The notes below the pieces were generated by a model. The model searched no databases, had not been told where the DNA came from, and saw only the letters and a list, made by a program, of their open reading frames with translations. Positions 53,099-62,343 of a DNA stretch of 64,000 nucleotides are shown one piece after another. This DNA comes from Streptococcus salivarius. GTDB taxonomy: Bacteria > Bacillota > Bacilli > Lactobacillales > Streptococcaceae. The position numbers and the translations under genes are program-made. Each line of letters starts with the position of its first letter. Within the stretch, counting starts at the first letter, position 1. The stretch spans positions 62,001 to 126,000 of the forward strand of contig NZ_CP015284.1 in assembly GCF_002094975.1 (NCBI RefSeq). Direction: 5' to 3'.

Positions 53099-53109
53099 GT
53101 AAACTCCTT

Positions 53110-53946
53110 CTAATACTGGTTAGGCGAAACATTCAGTGAATCATTAAAGTTGTAATATTGAGTCAACAACTCTTCCTTCTTTTCGACAGATACAACTTTA
53201 GGGGCAAATCCGTGGCTCGAAGCAATCGTTAGTGTGGTACGTGTATTGGAATCAATTTCAGCCAAAGTATCTCCAAACACCCAAATAAAGAACTCGATAT
53301 TTTGTTGATTGATTGCAATGACTTGTTGGACGAGATATTTTGTTTTCAAAATATCTTCTCTTTGTCTAAGTTGATAAACAAGTCTCTCTTTACGTGAAAT
53401 GGTATCAATGTCATCACCATCATTGATGATCAATTCTGGAGCGTTCTGTTCTTGTTTGACTTCATCTAGCAGACGTAGCAATTCGTTCGATTGACTTGAG
53501 ACATCTGTTGGCAATTTTGTTGTCTGGATCATCATGTCAAAGGCAGTCCCAGACAGAAAAAGAGTGAATCCTACTTTAATTGCTGCCTGTTCTTCGTTAG
53601 ACATCGCTTGAATATCTTGCCCAAACACCTCAAAAATCTGCACATATCCTGAATAGCCATTAGCTAATCGTATCGGTTGATTAGGATAGCCATATAGGAT
53701 AGACTTCACATCAGTTATCGCAACAGTGTCTAAAAATTCTTTACGTTTCTTCTTATTAAGTGGAACATACACAAATTCCTCTCCGGCACGTTCACCAAGG
53801 TCTATACTTTCATATTGTGTTTGTTTTTCCTTCTTCTTAGCTTGTTTACTTTTACGTGCCTCTTCTTTTTTTTGTTTCTTAAGTTCTTTATTTCGTTTTC
53901 TAAGTTCTTTTTTTGTCAATACTGGTTCTTCAATTAAACCTGGCAT
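53110..53946 (-). CDS. VirB4 N-terminal-like protein (split VirB4)
   Basis: 278 residues from ATG 53946, with GGAGGAA upstream; the 24 earlier in-frame codons precede that site. A Lys-rich charged N-terminus (KKELRKRNKELKKQKKEEAR) is followed by an alpha/beta domain (KSILYGYPNQPIRLANGYSG onward, then QEQNAPELIINDGDDIDTIS) resembling the N-terminal CagE/TrbE-like domain of VirB4. The stop is 11 bp before the ATG of the C-terminal part, so one ancestral gene has been split or two chains form one motor. It is the first gene after a regulon promoter. Confidence 0.6.
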   Translation of the reverse strand: MPGLIEEPVLTKKELRKRNKELKKQKKEEARKSKQAKKKEKQTQYESIDLGERAGEEFVYVPLNKKKRKEFLDTVAITDVKSILYGYPNQPIRLANGYSGYVQIFEVFGQDIQAMSNEEQAAIKVGFTLFLSGTAFDMMIQTTKLPTDVSSQSNELLRLLDEVKQEQNAPELIINDGDDIDTISRKERLVYQLRQREDILKTKYLVQQVIAINQQNIEFFIWVFGDTLAEIDSNTRTTLTIASSHGFAPKVVSVEKKEELLTQYYNFNDSLNVSPNQY

Positions 53947-53977
53947 ATCATTTCCTCCATAAACATTATTCTTCCCT

Positions 53978-54019
53978 ATTCTACAAAACACTATAGGGTG
54001 TTCGTAACCCAGTGACACC
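53978..54019 (-). promoter_or_regulatory. Regulon promoter (site 5)
   Basis: On the - strand GGTGTCACTGGGTTA (54005-54019), 21 bp, TAGAAT (53978-53983), then a normal leader with GGAGG before the ATG at 53946. It starts the transcript for the VirB4-like pair and genes beyond. Confidence 0.8.
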
Positions 54020-54154
54020 TATTAGCTACTCATACTTCTCCATGATTTTGACTATTTACTTCTATTTAGGGCTCTCTGTCCTTGTCTAGCTACTTAAAAA
54101 CTGTTACAATCAAATAAATACAAACGCAATAATCTTTTTTAGGAGGGTTTTAGG

Positions 54155-54517
54155 ATGCTAGACTTTTTACAAGATTTTTATTTTTCACTTTATATAAGCA
54201 CTTGGACCTCGTTTAAATGGTTACTTTTTTCAGTACTGATTGGTATCGCTTGCTTCTTGCTTACGCTTCTTTTTTCTACGATAAGTGAGGCGGCAGAAAC
54301 GATTTGGTTTAAATTTTCTTTGTCTCTAACTGGAATATTTGCTCTGTTTTGTTTATTCATGACACTTCATGGCATCATCCACTCAATAGGAATCCTAGTA
54401 GGTGCTGTTTCTAGTTTCTTTTTCCCAGTATTTGGCTTAATCATTATCTGTGGAATTATCCTATTCATCATCAGTCTTTTTAATCCATTCTTCCTCTTCT
54501 TCTTAGTTAAGAAATAA
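54155..54517 (+). CDS. Small polytopic membrane protein
   Basis: 120 residues, almost all hydrophobic, with four predicted helices (WLLFSVLIGIACFLLTLLFS, FALFCLFMTLHGIIHSIGIL and others). It is the only + strand gene inside the T4SS cluster, with its own promoter (TTGTCT-17-TACAAT ending near 54110) and AGGAGGG before the ATG. Being separately expressed and facing the cluster, it could be an exclusion or immunity-type membrane protein; this is a guess. Family not recognised. Confidence 0.65.
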   Translation: MLDFLQDFYFSLYISTWTSFKWLLFSVLIGIACFLLTLLFSTISEAAETIWFKFSLSLTGIFALFCLFMTLHGIIHSIGILVGAVSSFFFPVFGLIIICGIILFIISLFNPFFLFFLVKK

Positions 54518-54550
54518 AAAACAAGCCTTTAATATGGCTTGTTTTTTTTA
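54518..54550. terminator. Bidirectional terminator
   Basis: AAAACAAGCC-TTTAATAT-GGCTTGTTTT forms a strong hairpin with A- and T-runs, between the convergent genes ending at 54517 and 54559. Confidence 0.9.
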
Positions 54551-54558
54551 GACTATTA

Positions 54559-56790
54559 TCACAACTCTCCGTCTTCTCCAGCATCAAATTTCTGGAATCG
54601 ACTATCACTATCTAAGCTATTTTTCTTTGGTAAGCTTTGAGTCGGAGGAGTAATGTTTGAAGTATCCCCCTTTGGAGTAATTCTTCCTGCTCCACCAGTA
54701 CTATTTAAGATTTTATCTCTAACATTATCTCTAGAGCTTGTGTAGCCTTTTCCGAAACTGCTTGAGAAGTCTTTCTTAACGGATTGACCAGCATTCCTGA
54801 ATTCATTTCCAACAACTTCTTTACCAGATTTAACAGTCTCTTTGAATCTTCTAGACACATTGCGTCCAGTTGCACTCACTGACTGACCAACAATCTCTCT
54901 ATACTTAAGACCATGAGCTCTTCTATCTGCCATTGCATTCCAAGTACCTGCTACAGTACCAGCAGTAGCACCAGCAGCAGTTAAGGCACCTCGTCTGATA
55001 TTGTTTGCAGTTGCTCCTACTGCACCTCCAGCATCCCTAAGACCGTTGATACCACTACCAACGCTATTCTTGAGGTGATTAAAGCCACTTTGATTTCGTC
55101 TGCCAGTAGTTGGATTATACCTACCTACAGCGAAGTTTCTAGCACCACCACCCATTTTTCTAGCAGCCACTGCACCAACAGCCATTGTAGCGACTCCAGC
55201 CTTAGTTCCACTTGAAAGATTAGTATCAATACCTAGCCAGCGTTCCAAAACTTTTGAGCCTTGAGAAACCGCAAGATAAACACCAAGGTAAACCGCAATC
55301 GTCGCAATGGCATGTTGGAATGGATCCAATCCGTCATAGAAACTTCCCCCTAGAGTTTTCTTAGCAGCAGCAGACGCTCCTGAACCTAGATTGAGTTTCA
55401 CTTCGCTATAAGTAATTAAGAACCATTGAGCTACTTTGACGAATAATAGTTGGAACCAGATGGCAGCAATTCCTGTCATAACTTCCTGCCAAACTTCCAA
55501 GATTCTCATACTATTTCCAACTGCTGCATAAGAAACAAGTGGTGAGATAATTACTGTTATAAGCGTTTTGAAAATCACTCGTACAGTAGTCACTAGTAAT
55601 CCAATGAGTAGAAGTAAAATGATGATTTGCTGAGTTATCAGTGCTATCCAGTCAACCTTATAGCGAGCGTAAGTCGGCAAAAAGGCTGTATTATCAAAAC
55701 CAAGGAAATAACCTGATTTTGACGTAGTGACTCGTGCATAAGCTATCTTACCATCTGCATAACGAATGGTGTTGAGCGTAGATCTCATTACATCAGAGAA
55801 TCCATTGTAGGGTGAATTTGCCTGGTCCTCCTTCAAGTCTTTTTCCTCTTTCCAACCAGTAAAGAACAGTTTACTGGTTTGAAGAAGGGCTGTTACTGGG
55901 TTAGACATCGCAACACCATTTTTAACCTGTTGCCCCCAATCAACCGAACCGTCTTCTCGTATTCCTAACATCTTAGGTAGCGACGATACTCGTCCTTCAC
56001 GTCCAGAGTAATACTGCAACATGGCTTTATTGGTTGGGCCATAAGTTTCAGTAAAATTGGTGAACCAAATATTACCATCTGAAATGGTATTCCAGTTTTT
56101 ATCACCCGCTATAAAATGAGTATCTTCATTATAGCCTAACTTATCTGTATCAAAATCCATTGCATACAGCATTTCGAGGTCAACCGTATTGTTCCGAAAT
56201 GGGGTTACAGAAAGCGAAACACTCTGACCACTGCCAGTTATGTCATAATAGGCTAGTCCTACGGTATCCTTCGCTATGGCACTACCAAATTTTGAAGCAA
56301 ACACTGGAAGTGAAGCAACAGAGAAAGTTACCAGAATAATGTGATTGAAGAATTCTCGATACCTGAAAGGTGCTCCTGCAATTGCCATTATAAGTCGAAT
56401 GAGCGTTACCAGAACAAATAATGAAATCCCAACGATTTGAAGCCACTTATAAACTTGACCAACAAAGCTATCGGATTGACTAATATAGTCAAACATCCCG
56501 AATAACTTAAACATGTTGAGGTAGGCTTTCTCAATCGCATAACTAAAACTATAGATACCTTTTGAAAGCATCTCGGGAATAAAGCCAAAAGCTATAAATA
56601 CCCCAGTTGTTGGGTGGAGGTATTGGTCCCACTGTGCATAAAAGGATGCCAATAAGAGCTCTTTATCTTTGTCACCTCCCCAACCTTTAGAACCAACTTC
56701 ATTAGGCCAATCTTTCGATTGAGAGATCATATCTGATAGGGATGGCCAGACCTTCCCTTGTTCAATCTCAATTGTTGCTTCTGCACCCAT
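54559..56790 (-). CDS. VirB6/TrbL-like polytopic channel protein
   Basis: 743 residues, ATG behind GGAGG. After a soluble N-terminus come several helices (GISLFVLVTLIRLIMAIAGA; FFNHIILVTFSVASLPVF). A large extracytoplasmic loop (about 190-360) and a second group of helices follow (IIILLLLIGLLVTTVRVIFK; AIATIAVYLGVYLAVS). The cytoplasmic tail from about 520 is Gly/Arg/Ser-rich with low complexity. This build matches VirB6/TrsL-type inner-membrane proteins of Gram-positive T4SS. Start and stop are 3 bp from neighbours, showing operon coupling. Confidence 0.75.
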   Translation of the reverse strand: MGAEATIEIEQGKVWPSLSDMISQSKDWPNEVGSKGWGGDKDKELLLASFYAQWDQYLHPTTGVFIAFGFIPEMLSKGIYSFSYAIEKAYLNMFKLFGMFDYISQSDSFVGQVYKWLQIVGISLFVLVTLIRLIMAIAGAPFRYREFFNHIILVTFSVASLPVFASKFGSAIAKDTVGLAYYDITGSGQSVSLSVTPFRNNTVDLEMLYAMDFDTDKLGYNEDTHFIAGDKNWNTISDGNIWFTNFTETYGPTNKAMLQYYSGREGRVSSLPKMLGIREDGSVDWGQQVKNGVAMSNPVTALLQTSKLFFTGWKEEKDLKEDQANSPYNGFSDVMRSTLNTIRYADGKIAYARVTTSKSGYFLGFDNTAFLPTYARYKVDWIALITQQIIILLLLIGLLVTTVRVIFKTLITVIISPLVSYAAVGNSMRILEVWQEVMTGIAAIWFQLLFVKVAQWFLITYSEVKLNLGSGASAAAKKTLGGSFYDGLDPFQHAIATIAVYLGVYLAVSQGSKVLERWLGIDTNLSSGTKAGVATMAVGAVAARKMGGGARNFAVGRYNPTTGRRNQSGFNHLKNSVGSGINGLRDAGGAVGATANNIRRGALTAAGATAGTVAGTWNAMADRRAHGLKYREIVGQSVSATGRNVSRRFKETVKSGKEVVGNEFRNAGQSVKKDFSSSFGKGYTSSRDNVRDKILNSTGGAGRITPKGDTSNITPPTQSLPKKNSLDSDSRFQKFDAGEDGEL

Positions 56791-56793
56791 AGG

Positions 56794-58008
56794 TTATCCC
56801 TCCTTGTTTTCAGTTTTTTCAGCTGAAGTTTCAGTAGAAGGAGATGTTGGAGTTGCAAATGCTGTTGTTGTCGGTTCAGATGTAACTACCCAACCTTGAG
56901 TAGCTGATGGTTTTTTCTTAACATTGAAAGTAACACGACGAACTGTCGTTTTTTGAGCCTCATCCGTTGTACCAACAACGTATGTAACCTCATAGGTATC
57001 TTTCTCATTCTTAACGAGTTCAACTTTCTCCAACATTGTGCTAGAAACAGTCGCTACCTCTGGGTTAGTAAATTTAGCGTCGTTATTATCCAAGTAAGCT
57101 TTAAGCTTATCCTTGTCTCCTGAATAATAGTATGACAAGAAATAACGAGCCATGACATCAATCTCATGTTCATGATCTTGTATCATTGTAAGACGCTCAA
57201 CTTTATCTGTTGTGGCCACAAGTTCTTTCTTCACGCGCGTGAAATTACTATTATAGACCATTAGCATCAACAATAAGAACACCGACAAGGTACAAGAGCC
57301 AATAGCCAAAATCAATGGCAACTTACTTGGTGGTCCTACTTCTTCATCTTCATACACTCTGCCTGTCTTCTCCTTCCGTTTCTTGGCTCCAGCAACTGAT
57401 TGTTTATGCTTATCCTTATTCGACATAAGACGATTTGGAAGTTCTCCTTCAATCGTTCCAGGTTTTGGATAAGGTGGCATATCAACAAGAGACAAGCCTA
57501 GACTTTCAGCATAACATGGAAGTAACCCCATAGGCCCACTGAAAAAGTTCGAGATGCCTTCATATGTTGTTTTCTCAAACCGTTTATCACGGTGTGCTTC
57601 TTCGATAAGTGGGGTAACGAGTTCCTTATAATCTTTCGTAATAACAAAAGGGGTAATCTGAGGTTGTCCTTCAATACTAGGGACTCCCGTAGTTGGTCGT
57701 GTCACACGACCATTTTGTTCCATCGGTTGACTAGCAAGAGCAATTCCTTTTAAGGTAAATTCAGAATAACGCTTTTTGATTTCTCGAAAAAGTAATTCTG
57801 CTTGTTTAAAAGTTAGGAATGGTAGACTTTGAGCAATACTTTCCTTTTTATTACTAGGGAAATATTCAGTATCTAAGTCATCAATGATATCTGCTAACTC
57901 TTCATCCTTTTTAGGATTTGCATTTCCTTTCCACTCGATATAAAGAAACAAGGCATCGGGAAACAATACCTTGCGATTCCCCTTTATGGTAAGTAATTCT
58001 TTTTCCAT
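56794..58008 (-). CDS. VirB8-like bitopic protein with extra N-terminal domain
   Basis: 404 residues. Residues 1-200 are a cytoplasmic domain (YFPSNKKESIAQSLPFLTFK; LPCYAESLGLSLVDMPPYPK). One membrane helix (KLPLILAIGSCTLSVFLLLM, about 232-256) is followed by an extracytoplasmic domain of VirB8/NTF2-like size (DVMARYFLSYYYSGDKDKLK onward) and a Thr/Ser tail. VirB8 proteins organise the channel scaffold. The cytoplasmic domain is larger than usual and I do not recognise it. Confidence 0.68.
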   Translation of the reverse strand: MEKELLTIKGNRKVLFPDALFLYIEWKGNANPKKDEELADIIDDLDTEYFPSNKKESIAQSLPFLTFKQAELLFREIKKRYSEFTLKGIALASQPMEQNGRVTRPTTGVPSIEGQPQITPFVITKDYKELVTPLIEEAHRDKRFEKTTYEGISNFFSGPMGLLPCYAESLGLSLVDMPPYPKPGTIEGELPNRLMSNKDKHKQSVAGAKKRKEKTGRVYEDEEVGPPSKLPLILAIGSCTLSVFLLLMLMVYNSNFTRVKKELVATTDKVERLTMIQDHEHEIDVMARYFLSYYYSGDKDKLKAYLDNNDAKFTNPEVATVSSTMLEKVELVKNEKDTYEVTYVVGTTDEAQKTTVRRVTFNVKKKPSATQGWVVTSEPTTTAFATPTSPSTETSAEKTENKEG

Positions 58009-58028
58009 AAAGTAAACCTCTTAACTAC

Positions 58029-58376
58029 TTATTTGGGTTGCCATAGATAAGTGACGATTGTAGTTATCGCTGAACCAACACATAGTGCGATTGCAATCCA
58101 CATTAGCCAATCAAGTGCTACTGTTCGTTTCTTATCTCCCATCATTAACAAAGCTGAAGCAACTAAACCGAATACTACTGCAGCTCCTGGGAATATAATA
58201 CGCAACATACCTGCAACGTCATTAAGCGTATTTGTTGCTTCATTAGCTGGATTAGCAGCATTTCCTCCAGTTTGCTCCGCAAAAGCAAGGGATACAGAGT
58301 TTAACGTCAACAAAGCAGTCATTCCTAGTGTTGATGCCTTTGTCTTCACGTTGTTCAAAAATGTGTTTTCTTTCAA
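58029..58376 (-). CDS. VirB2-like pilin/channel subunit
   Basis: 115 residues from TTG 58376 (AAGGAGG 6 bp upstream). A signal peptide (LGMTALLTLNSVSLAFA) is followed by a short polar stretch and two membrane helices (LRIIFPGAAVVFGLVASALL and LMWIAIALCVGSAITTIVTY) separated by DKKRT. Size and two-helix layout are those of VirB2/TrbC pilins. It is the first gene after regulon promoter site 6 and the next gene follows by 20 bp. Confidence 0.75.
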   Translation of the reverse strand: MKENTFLNNVKTKASTLGMTALLTLNSVSLAFAEQTGGNAANPANEATNTLNDVAGMLRIIFPGAAVVFGLVASALLMMGDKKRTVALDWLMWIAIALCVGSAITTIVTYLWQPK

Positions 58377-58405
58377 AACAGCCTCCTTAAAAATTTAATA
58401 TCTGT

Positions 58406-58447
58406 AGTCTACAATATTCCATCTACGAGTCACAACCTAGTGACACC
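58406..58447 (-). promoter_or_regulatory. Regulon promoter (site 6)
   Basis: On the - strand GGTGTCACTAGGTTG (58433-58447), 21 bp, TAGACT (58406-58411). The element overlaps the last 2 bp before the stop of the upstream AAA+ gene, so the pilin operon has its own promoter inside the cluster. Confidence 0.75.
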
Positions 58448-58449
58448 CC

Positions 58450-60393
58450 TTAAGAAGTAAGCAAATAGTTACCATACTCCTCTGGAGGTATCCGTTTGAC
58501 ACTAATATGCGTCTGACGCCTATCTTGAACTGTCTTTCTACCTGAGTTACCATACGCAAACGTTCCTGGTGCATGTCCAGATAAAGACACATCAACCATA
58601 AAGTAATCTTGTGGCTTTCGCCCAAGGAAATACAATTGCTCAAAGATTTCATCAGTTAACACTTCATCAATAGTTCTCTCTAAAGGCCTTGCTCCATCTT
58701 CTGGACTAACACCGACACTACTAAGATATTCATAGAAGTATTTTTTGCCATCGATAGTTTGGTCACCATCCATAACATCCTCATAATTAATAAGGATATG
58801 ATGCTCTTTAAACCAACTGCTCTCATGTACAGCCATTTTTGAATAGACAATCTTATCAATGGTTTGTTTCGTCAAGATATTAGTCACTTCAATTTTCCAA
58901 CGGTTGATAAATTCAGGACGTTTAAAGATCTTGATTAACTCGTCTCTCATGTCCTTCATGAACTCTTTATAGTCAGTCTTGTTCATTTCTGTAAAGGTCT
59001 GACCAGAGGTGATATATTTATCTTTGATTCGCTTATGCCCCACGTTTGATGTTGCAATGATAAACGTATTCTTAAAATTGATTTTTCGTCCACGTCCGTC
59101 AGTTAAATGCCCGTCATCAAGCATTTGCAAATATAAAGCCCATACATCTGGATGAGCCTTTTCTAACTCGTCCAATAGTACTAACGAGTAGGGATTCTTC
59201 TTAATTTTTTCCGTTAAGTCACCTTTTCGCTCGTCATTTCCTATAAGACGAACAACAGCATTATCAGTCATGTATTCTGACATATCCAGCCGAATCATCG
59301 CTTCTTCACTACCAAACAGTTGTTTTGCTGCTTGTTTCGCCAATTCAGTTTTACCTGTACCTGTTGTTCCAAGTAGAAGAAGAGTTCCTAGAGGTCTTCG
59401 CTTGTTCTGCCCACCCTGGATACCTTTATACATAAGGCGTGCTATAGTTCGAATCACATGGTCTTGCCCCTTAACAACAGCACGCATACCTTCTGCAAAA
59501 TCCACTGGTGTTGAGGACGTGCGTAGAAGACTTTCCATAGGAATACCTTTTTTACGGTGAATGACACTCGCAATATCTTTTAAGGTAATCTCTGATTTCC
59601 CATCGATATTTGCAGTCGCTGAAGCTTCATCAATAATATCAATAGCTTTATCCGGAAGCATTTTATCCGTGACATAACGAATAGATAATTCTACTGCTGC
59701 CTTAATGGCATCAGTAGGAATCTCAATATCAAGTTCTCGTTTATACTTGGGACGACGTTTTTTCAAGACCAAAATAGATGCCTCTTTGTCCAGTTCATCA
59801 ACGTAAACTGGTTGCAGACGTCGTTCCATCGCTGGGTCTCGTTCGATAATCATAAACTCATCAGCTGTAGTGGCTGAAATAAGATAGATTTCCCCACGAG
59901 ATAAGGCTGGTTTCAAGCTATTAGCGACGTCAAGAGCACTTCCCTCAACACCTGTTCCCATAATGGTATGCACTTCATCAATAAAGAGGATAAACTCATC
60001 TTTGTGAGCCATAAACTCTTTAATCAATCCGTCCATTTTGGCAATGATGTTCACCTCTTTACCTGTATGGTCAAATTCTTTCCCTTGGATAGCAGATAAT
60101 TCTAGTTGCTTAACCTGCTTACCTTGGAAACGTGTTGGGACGTGGGCTTTCTTGTTAAGAATATCCGCACAAATTCCTTCTACAATAGCTGTTTTACCTA
60201 CACCAGCTTCACCAATTAGTACAGGAGAGTTTTTTTCTAATCGATTCAGTGAGATAAAGACTTGTCTGATTTCATCTTGTCTACCCCAAGCCACAAAATC
60301 TTGACGCTTGGGTCTGATTTTCTCAGTAAGGTCTGTTGTGTATTTGTCAATATAAGGAGTCTTACTAAGATTATGGTTAGTCCTCTCCTTCAT
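58450..60393 (-). CDS. Clp-type AAA+ ATPase with two ATPase domains, in the T4SS cluster
   Basis: 647 residues. Domain 1 has Walker A GEAGVGKT (61-68) and Walker B ILFIDEVHTIMG. Domain 2 has GTTGTGKTELAKQA (about 340) and LVLLDELEKAHPDVW, with sensor text ATSNVGHKRI. This is the ClpB/ClpC pattern, but the N-terminal substrate domain and the ClpB middle coil are missing and no ClpP-binding loop is obvious. It starts exactly at the stop of the VirB3-like gene and precedes the pilin gene. As the VirB4-like protein here has no usable ATP site, this protein may drive substrate unfolding, pilin handling or transport. Confidence 0.88.
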   Translation of the reverse strand: MKERTNHNLSKTPYIDKYTTDLTEKIRPKRQDFVAWGRQDEIRQVFISLNRLEKNSPVLIGEAGVGKTAIVEGICADILNKKAHVPTRFQGKQVKQLELSAIQGKEFDHTGKEVNIIAKMDGLIKEFMAHKDEFILFIDEVHTIMGTGVEGSALDVANSLKPALSRGEIYLISATTADEFMIIERDPAMERRLQPVYVDELDKEASILVLKKRRPKYKRELDIEIPTDAIKAAVELSIRYVTDKMLPDKAIDIIDEASATANIDGKSEITLKDIASVIHRKKGIPMESLLRTSSTPVDFAEGMRAVVKGQDHVIRTIARLMYKGIQGGQNKRRPLGTLLLLGTTGTGKTELAKQAAKQLFGSEEAMIRLDMSEYMTDNAVVRLIGNDERKGDLTEKIKKNPYSLVLLDELEKAHPDVWALYLQMLDDGHLTDGRGRKINFKNTFIIATSNVGHKRIKDKYITSGQTFTEMNKTDYKEFMKDMRDELIKIFKRPEFINRWKIEVTNILTKQTIDKIVYSKMAVHESSWFKEHHILINYEDVMDGDQTIDGKKYFYEYLSSVGVSPEDGARPLERTIDEVLTDEIFEQLYFLGRKPQDYFMVDVSLSGHAPGTFAYGNSGRKTVQDRRQTHISVKRIPPEEYGNYLLTS

Positions 60394-60795
60394 CTATTTA
60401 TACTTCCTTCCTAAACGTTCTGCAGCCTTATCCATTAAGTAGCGACGGTTTTTCGAGCCATCATCTCTCAACTCTGGGTAACAGTTCTTATCAATTGGAT
60501 AATAACGTTTCTTTGTCCGACGGTGTGCATGAATAAATTCCCAGAACTTATTTCCACCAGACGAAGAAGGGATCATCCAATAAATCGTTAAAGTCATTGT
60601 ACAGAGTAAATTGATTAGGAACTTCAACTCTTGCCCTCTAGGGAAAAATATATCCCTGAATTGTAGTGGAAAAACAAAACTCCCTACTATAATGAAGGCT
60701 TTCATTACCGGAACACCGTAGTACTTTACCTGCGTGTAAAGACCACGAGGCAGTCCCCAGTTCCCCTCTTGTTGTTGATTTTCTTCTTGATTCAT
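60394..60795 (-). CDS. VirB3-like small membrane protein (DUF5592-like)
   Basis: 133 residues from ATG 60795, with AGGAGG 6 bp upstream (eight earlier in-frame codons precede the site). Two close helices (VKYYGVPVMKAFIIVGSFVF and FLINLLCTMTLTIYWMI) lie in the first 80 residues. A basic C-terminal part follows (HAHRRTKKRYYPIDKNCYPE). VirB3/TcpE-type proteins have this form and pair with VirB4. The stop touches the next ATG. Confidence 0.68.
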   Translation of the reverse strand: MNQEENQQQEGNWGLPRGLYTQVKYYGVPVMKAFIIVGSFVFPLQFRDIFFPRGQELKFLINLLCTMTLTIYWMIPSSSGGNKFWEFIHAHRRTKKRYYPIDKNCYPELRDDGSKNRRYLMDKAAERLGRKYK

Positions 60796-60805
60796 CCAGT
60801 ACCTC

Positions 60806-61204
60806 CTAGAAGTCAATATCCATCATTGGTTGAATATTACTTTCAAAATAAAGGAAATAACGGAATTTCTCAGTCAAAAGCTCCACTTGATCCCTCTGAA
60901 TACAAATAGAACCTTTCTCTCCAAAATCAATATCCAAAAGGTCCGTACATTCAATACGGCATTGGTTTAAGTGTGTCTTAACTACCTCAATGGATGTTTC
61001 AGAGTCATGATGTACGTTACTTGAGACAAAACTACGAAAGTTCTTCCAACCAACTTCTTTATCAATGATTTGATGTAGGCGTTCTAAACCGTCTGCCCAT
61101 TTCCCTCTAAAAATTTGAAGGGGTTCATTCATAGCGTTACCTCGCTGATATTTCATCAATAGGCAGTCCTGGTTAAGTAAATAGCGTTGTTCGTCAATTG
61201 TCAT
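60806..61204 (-). CDS. Hypothetical soluble T4SS cluster protein
   Basis: 132 residues, no membrane segment. Aromatic and acidic text near the end (RYFLYFESNIQPMMDIDF) and a helical middle (DSETSIEVVKTHLNQCRIEC) are visible. It lies between the bitopic protein at 61240 and the VirB3-like gene, with short spacings. Family not recognised. Confidence 0.6.
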   Translation of the reverse strand: MTIDEQRYLLNQDCLLMKYQRGNAMNEPLQIFRGKWADGLERLHQIIDKEVGWKNFRSFVSSNVHHDSETSIEVVKTHLNQCRIECTDLLDIDFGEKGSICIQRDQVELLTEKFRYFLYFESNIQPMMDIDF

Positions 61205-61239
61205 AATCGTTAATAAAGTCCTTTCTTTCCTTTTTATAT

Positions 61240-62337
61240 TTATTCCCCAATATCTTGTTTTACTGAGCGCACTGGTGAATTAAACTTGTAGGTACCATTC
61301 TTAACTGCTTTGATATTCTTTTCAATCTGTTCAATGATTGTCTGAACATAAGCAGCATTTTCACGCGCTTTCGCTCCGTCCTTCTCTTTAGAGTCCATAC
61401 TTTTCTCGATAGCTTCCATATCACTCTGCTTATCGGTTAACTCGTTACCGACCAAGTATTCTGACTCACGCTTCAACTGCTCCAATGTCTTAGTATCTTC
61501 CTTGACACTGTCATCAAGTGTTTTTGCAGAAGCCAAGAGTTCTTTTCGTTGACCTTTTTGATATTTCAACTCCTCTTCAAAAATATTGAGGGCAAACTTC
61601 TCACGAGACAAATTCTTGACATATTTGTTTTTGAGAAGTTCATTTTGAGGAGTTACAAAGAAATCAACGTAGTTCTTATTCCCTTCCTTATCTTTTTGTT
61701 TATTCTGCTTAGAAACTGAAGCGTCATTAGAACTTGATGATAAGTAGTCATTGTATTCTTGAACGTCAATCTTGAGACTGTTTGAGTTCGGTGTCTTATT
61801 TGTCGCACGAATAACCATGAGCGTATAATCTGAAGGCACATTACGCATGACCAGATACACCTTATCTCCGGTTAACGGAATGACTTCTAAGGTCACTGCT
61901 TCAGGATTCTTAACACTACTTGGCAAGAAAACCTGCCAATCAAGATTTTCAGTATTAATCCCTTTTTTAATAGCACTAGTAGCATCTGATGTTGTTAACT
62001 CCATAACGACCAACCCATTTGAAGAAGAGTAAGTCATAGAGGTTGCTGTGATGCTTCCAAGGCCATTACCAAATGATTGTGCTGCCTGCAGTTGTGACTC
62101 TAAGTAAGTAACTCGGGTTGGAGAGAAATAAGCAGTTGTAGCTGTCCAGACCATAGTTCCCAGTAATGCATAGCTAATGATTAACGTTCGTTTTAACCGA
62201 TGTCGCCTCAAGTAAGAAAGAACTCTGTTACTCTCCCAGAAGGACTTGATCCTATTTGCTGCTCTAATCGGAAAATACCGCCAACCTTCCAGCTCTTCGA
62301 GCCCCTGTGTATTTTCATAATCTTTAAATTCTACCAT
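61240..62337 (-). CDS. Bitopic membrane protein, first gene of the T4SS operon
   Basis: 365 residues from ATG 62337; twelve earlier in-frame codons overlap the promoter and are not used. A basic cytoplasmic start is followed by one helix (RTLIISYALLGTMVWTATTA, about 50-72). A beta-rich extracytoplasmic domain runs about 80-200 (SATSAIKKGINTENLDWQVF), then a long coiled coil (KTLEQLKRESEYLVGNELTD). Role unknown; a scaffold of the outer face of the channel is likely. A -10 box ends 6 bp before the ATG, so translation is probably leaderless. Confidence 0.65.
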   Translation of the reverse strand: MVEFKDYENTQGLEELEGWRYFPIRAANRIKSFWESNRVLSYLRRHRLKRTLIISYALLGTMVWTATTAYFSPTRVTYLESQLQAAQSFGNGLGSITATSMTYSSSNGLVVMELTTSDATSAIKKGINTENLDWQVFLPSSVKNPEAVTLEVIPLTGDKVYLVMRNVPSDYTLMVIRATNKTPNSNSLKIDVQEYNDYLSSSSNDASVSKQNKQKDKEGNKNYVDFFVTPQNELLKNKYVKNLSREKFALNIFEEELKYQKGQRKELLASAKTLDDSVKEDTKTLEQLKRESEYLVGNELTDKQSDMEAIEKSMDSKEKDGAKARENAAYVQTIIEQIEKNIKAVKNGTYKFNSPVRSVKQDIGE

Positions 62338-62343
62338 GAAGCC

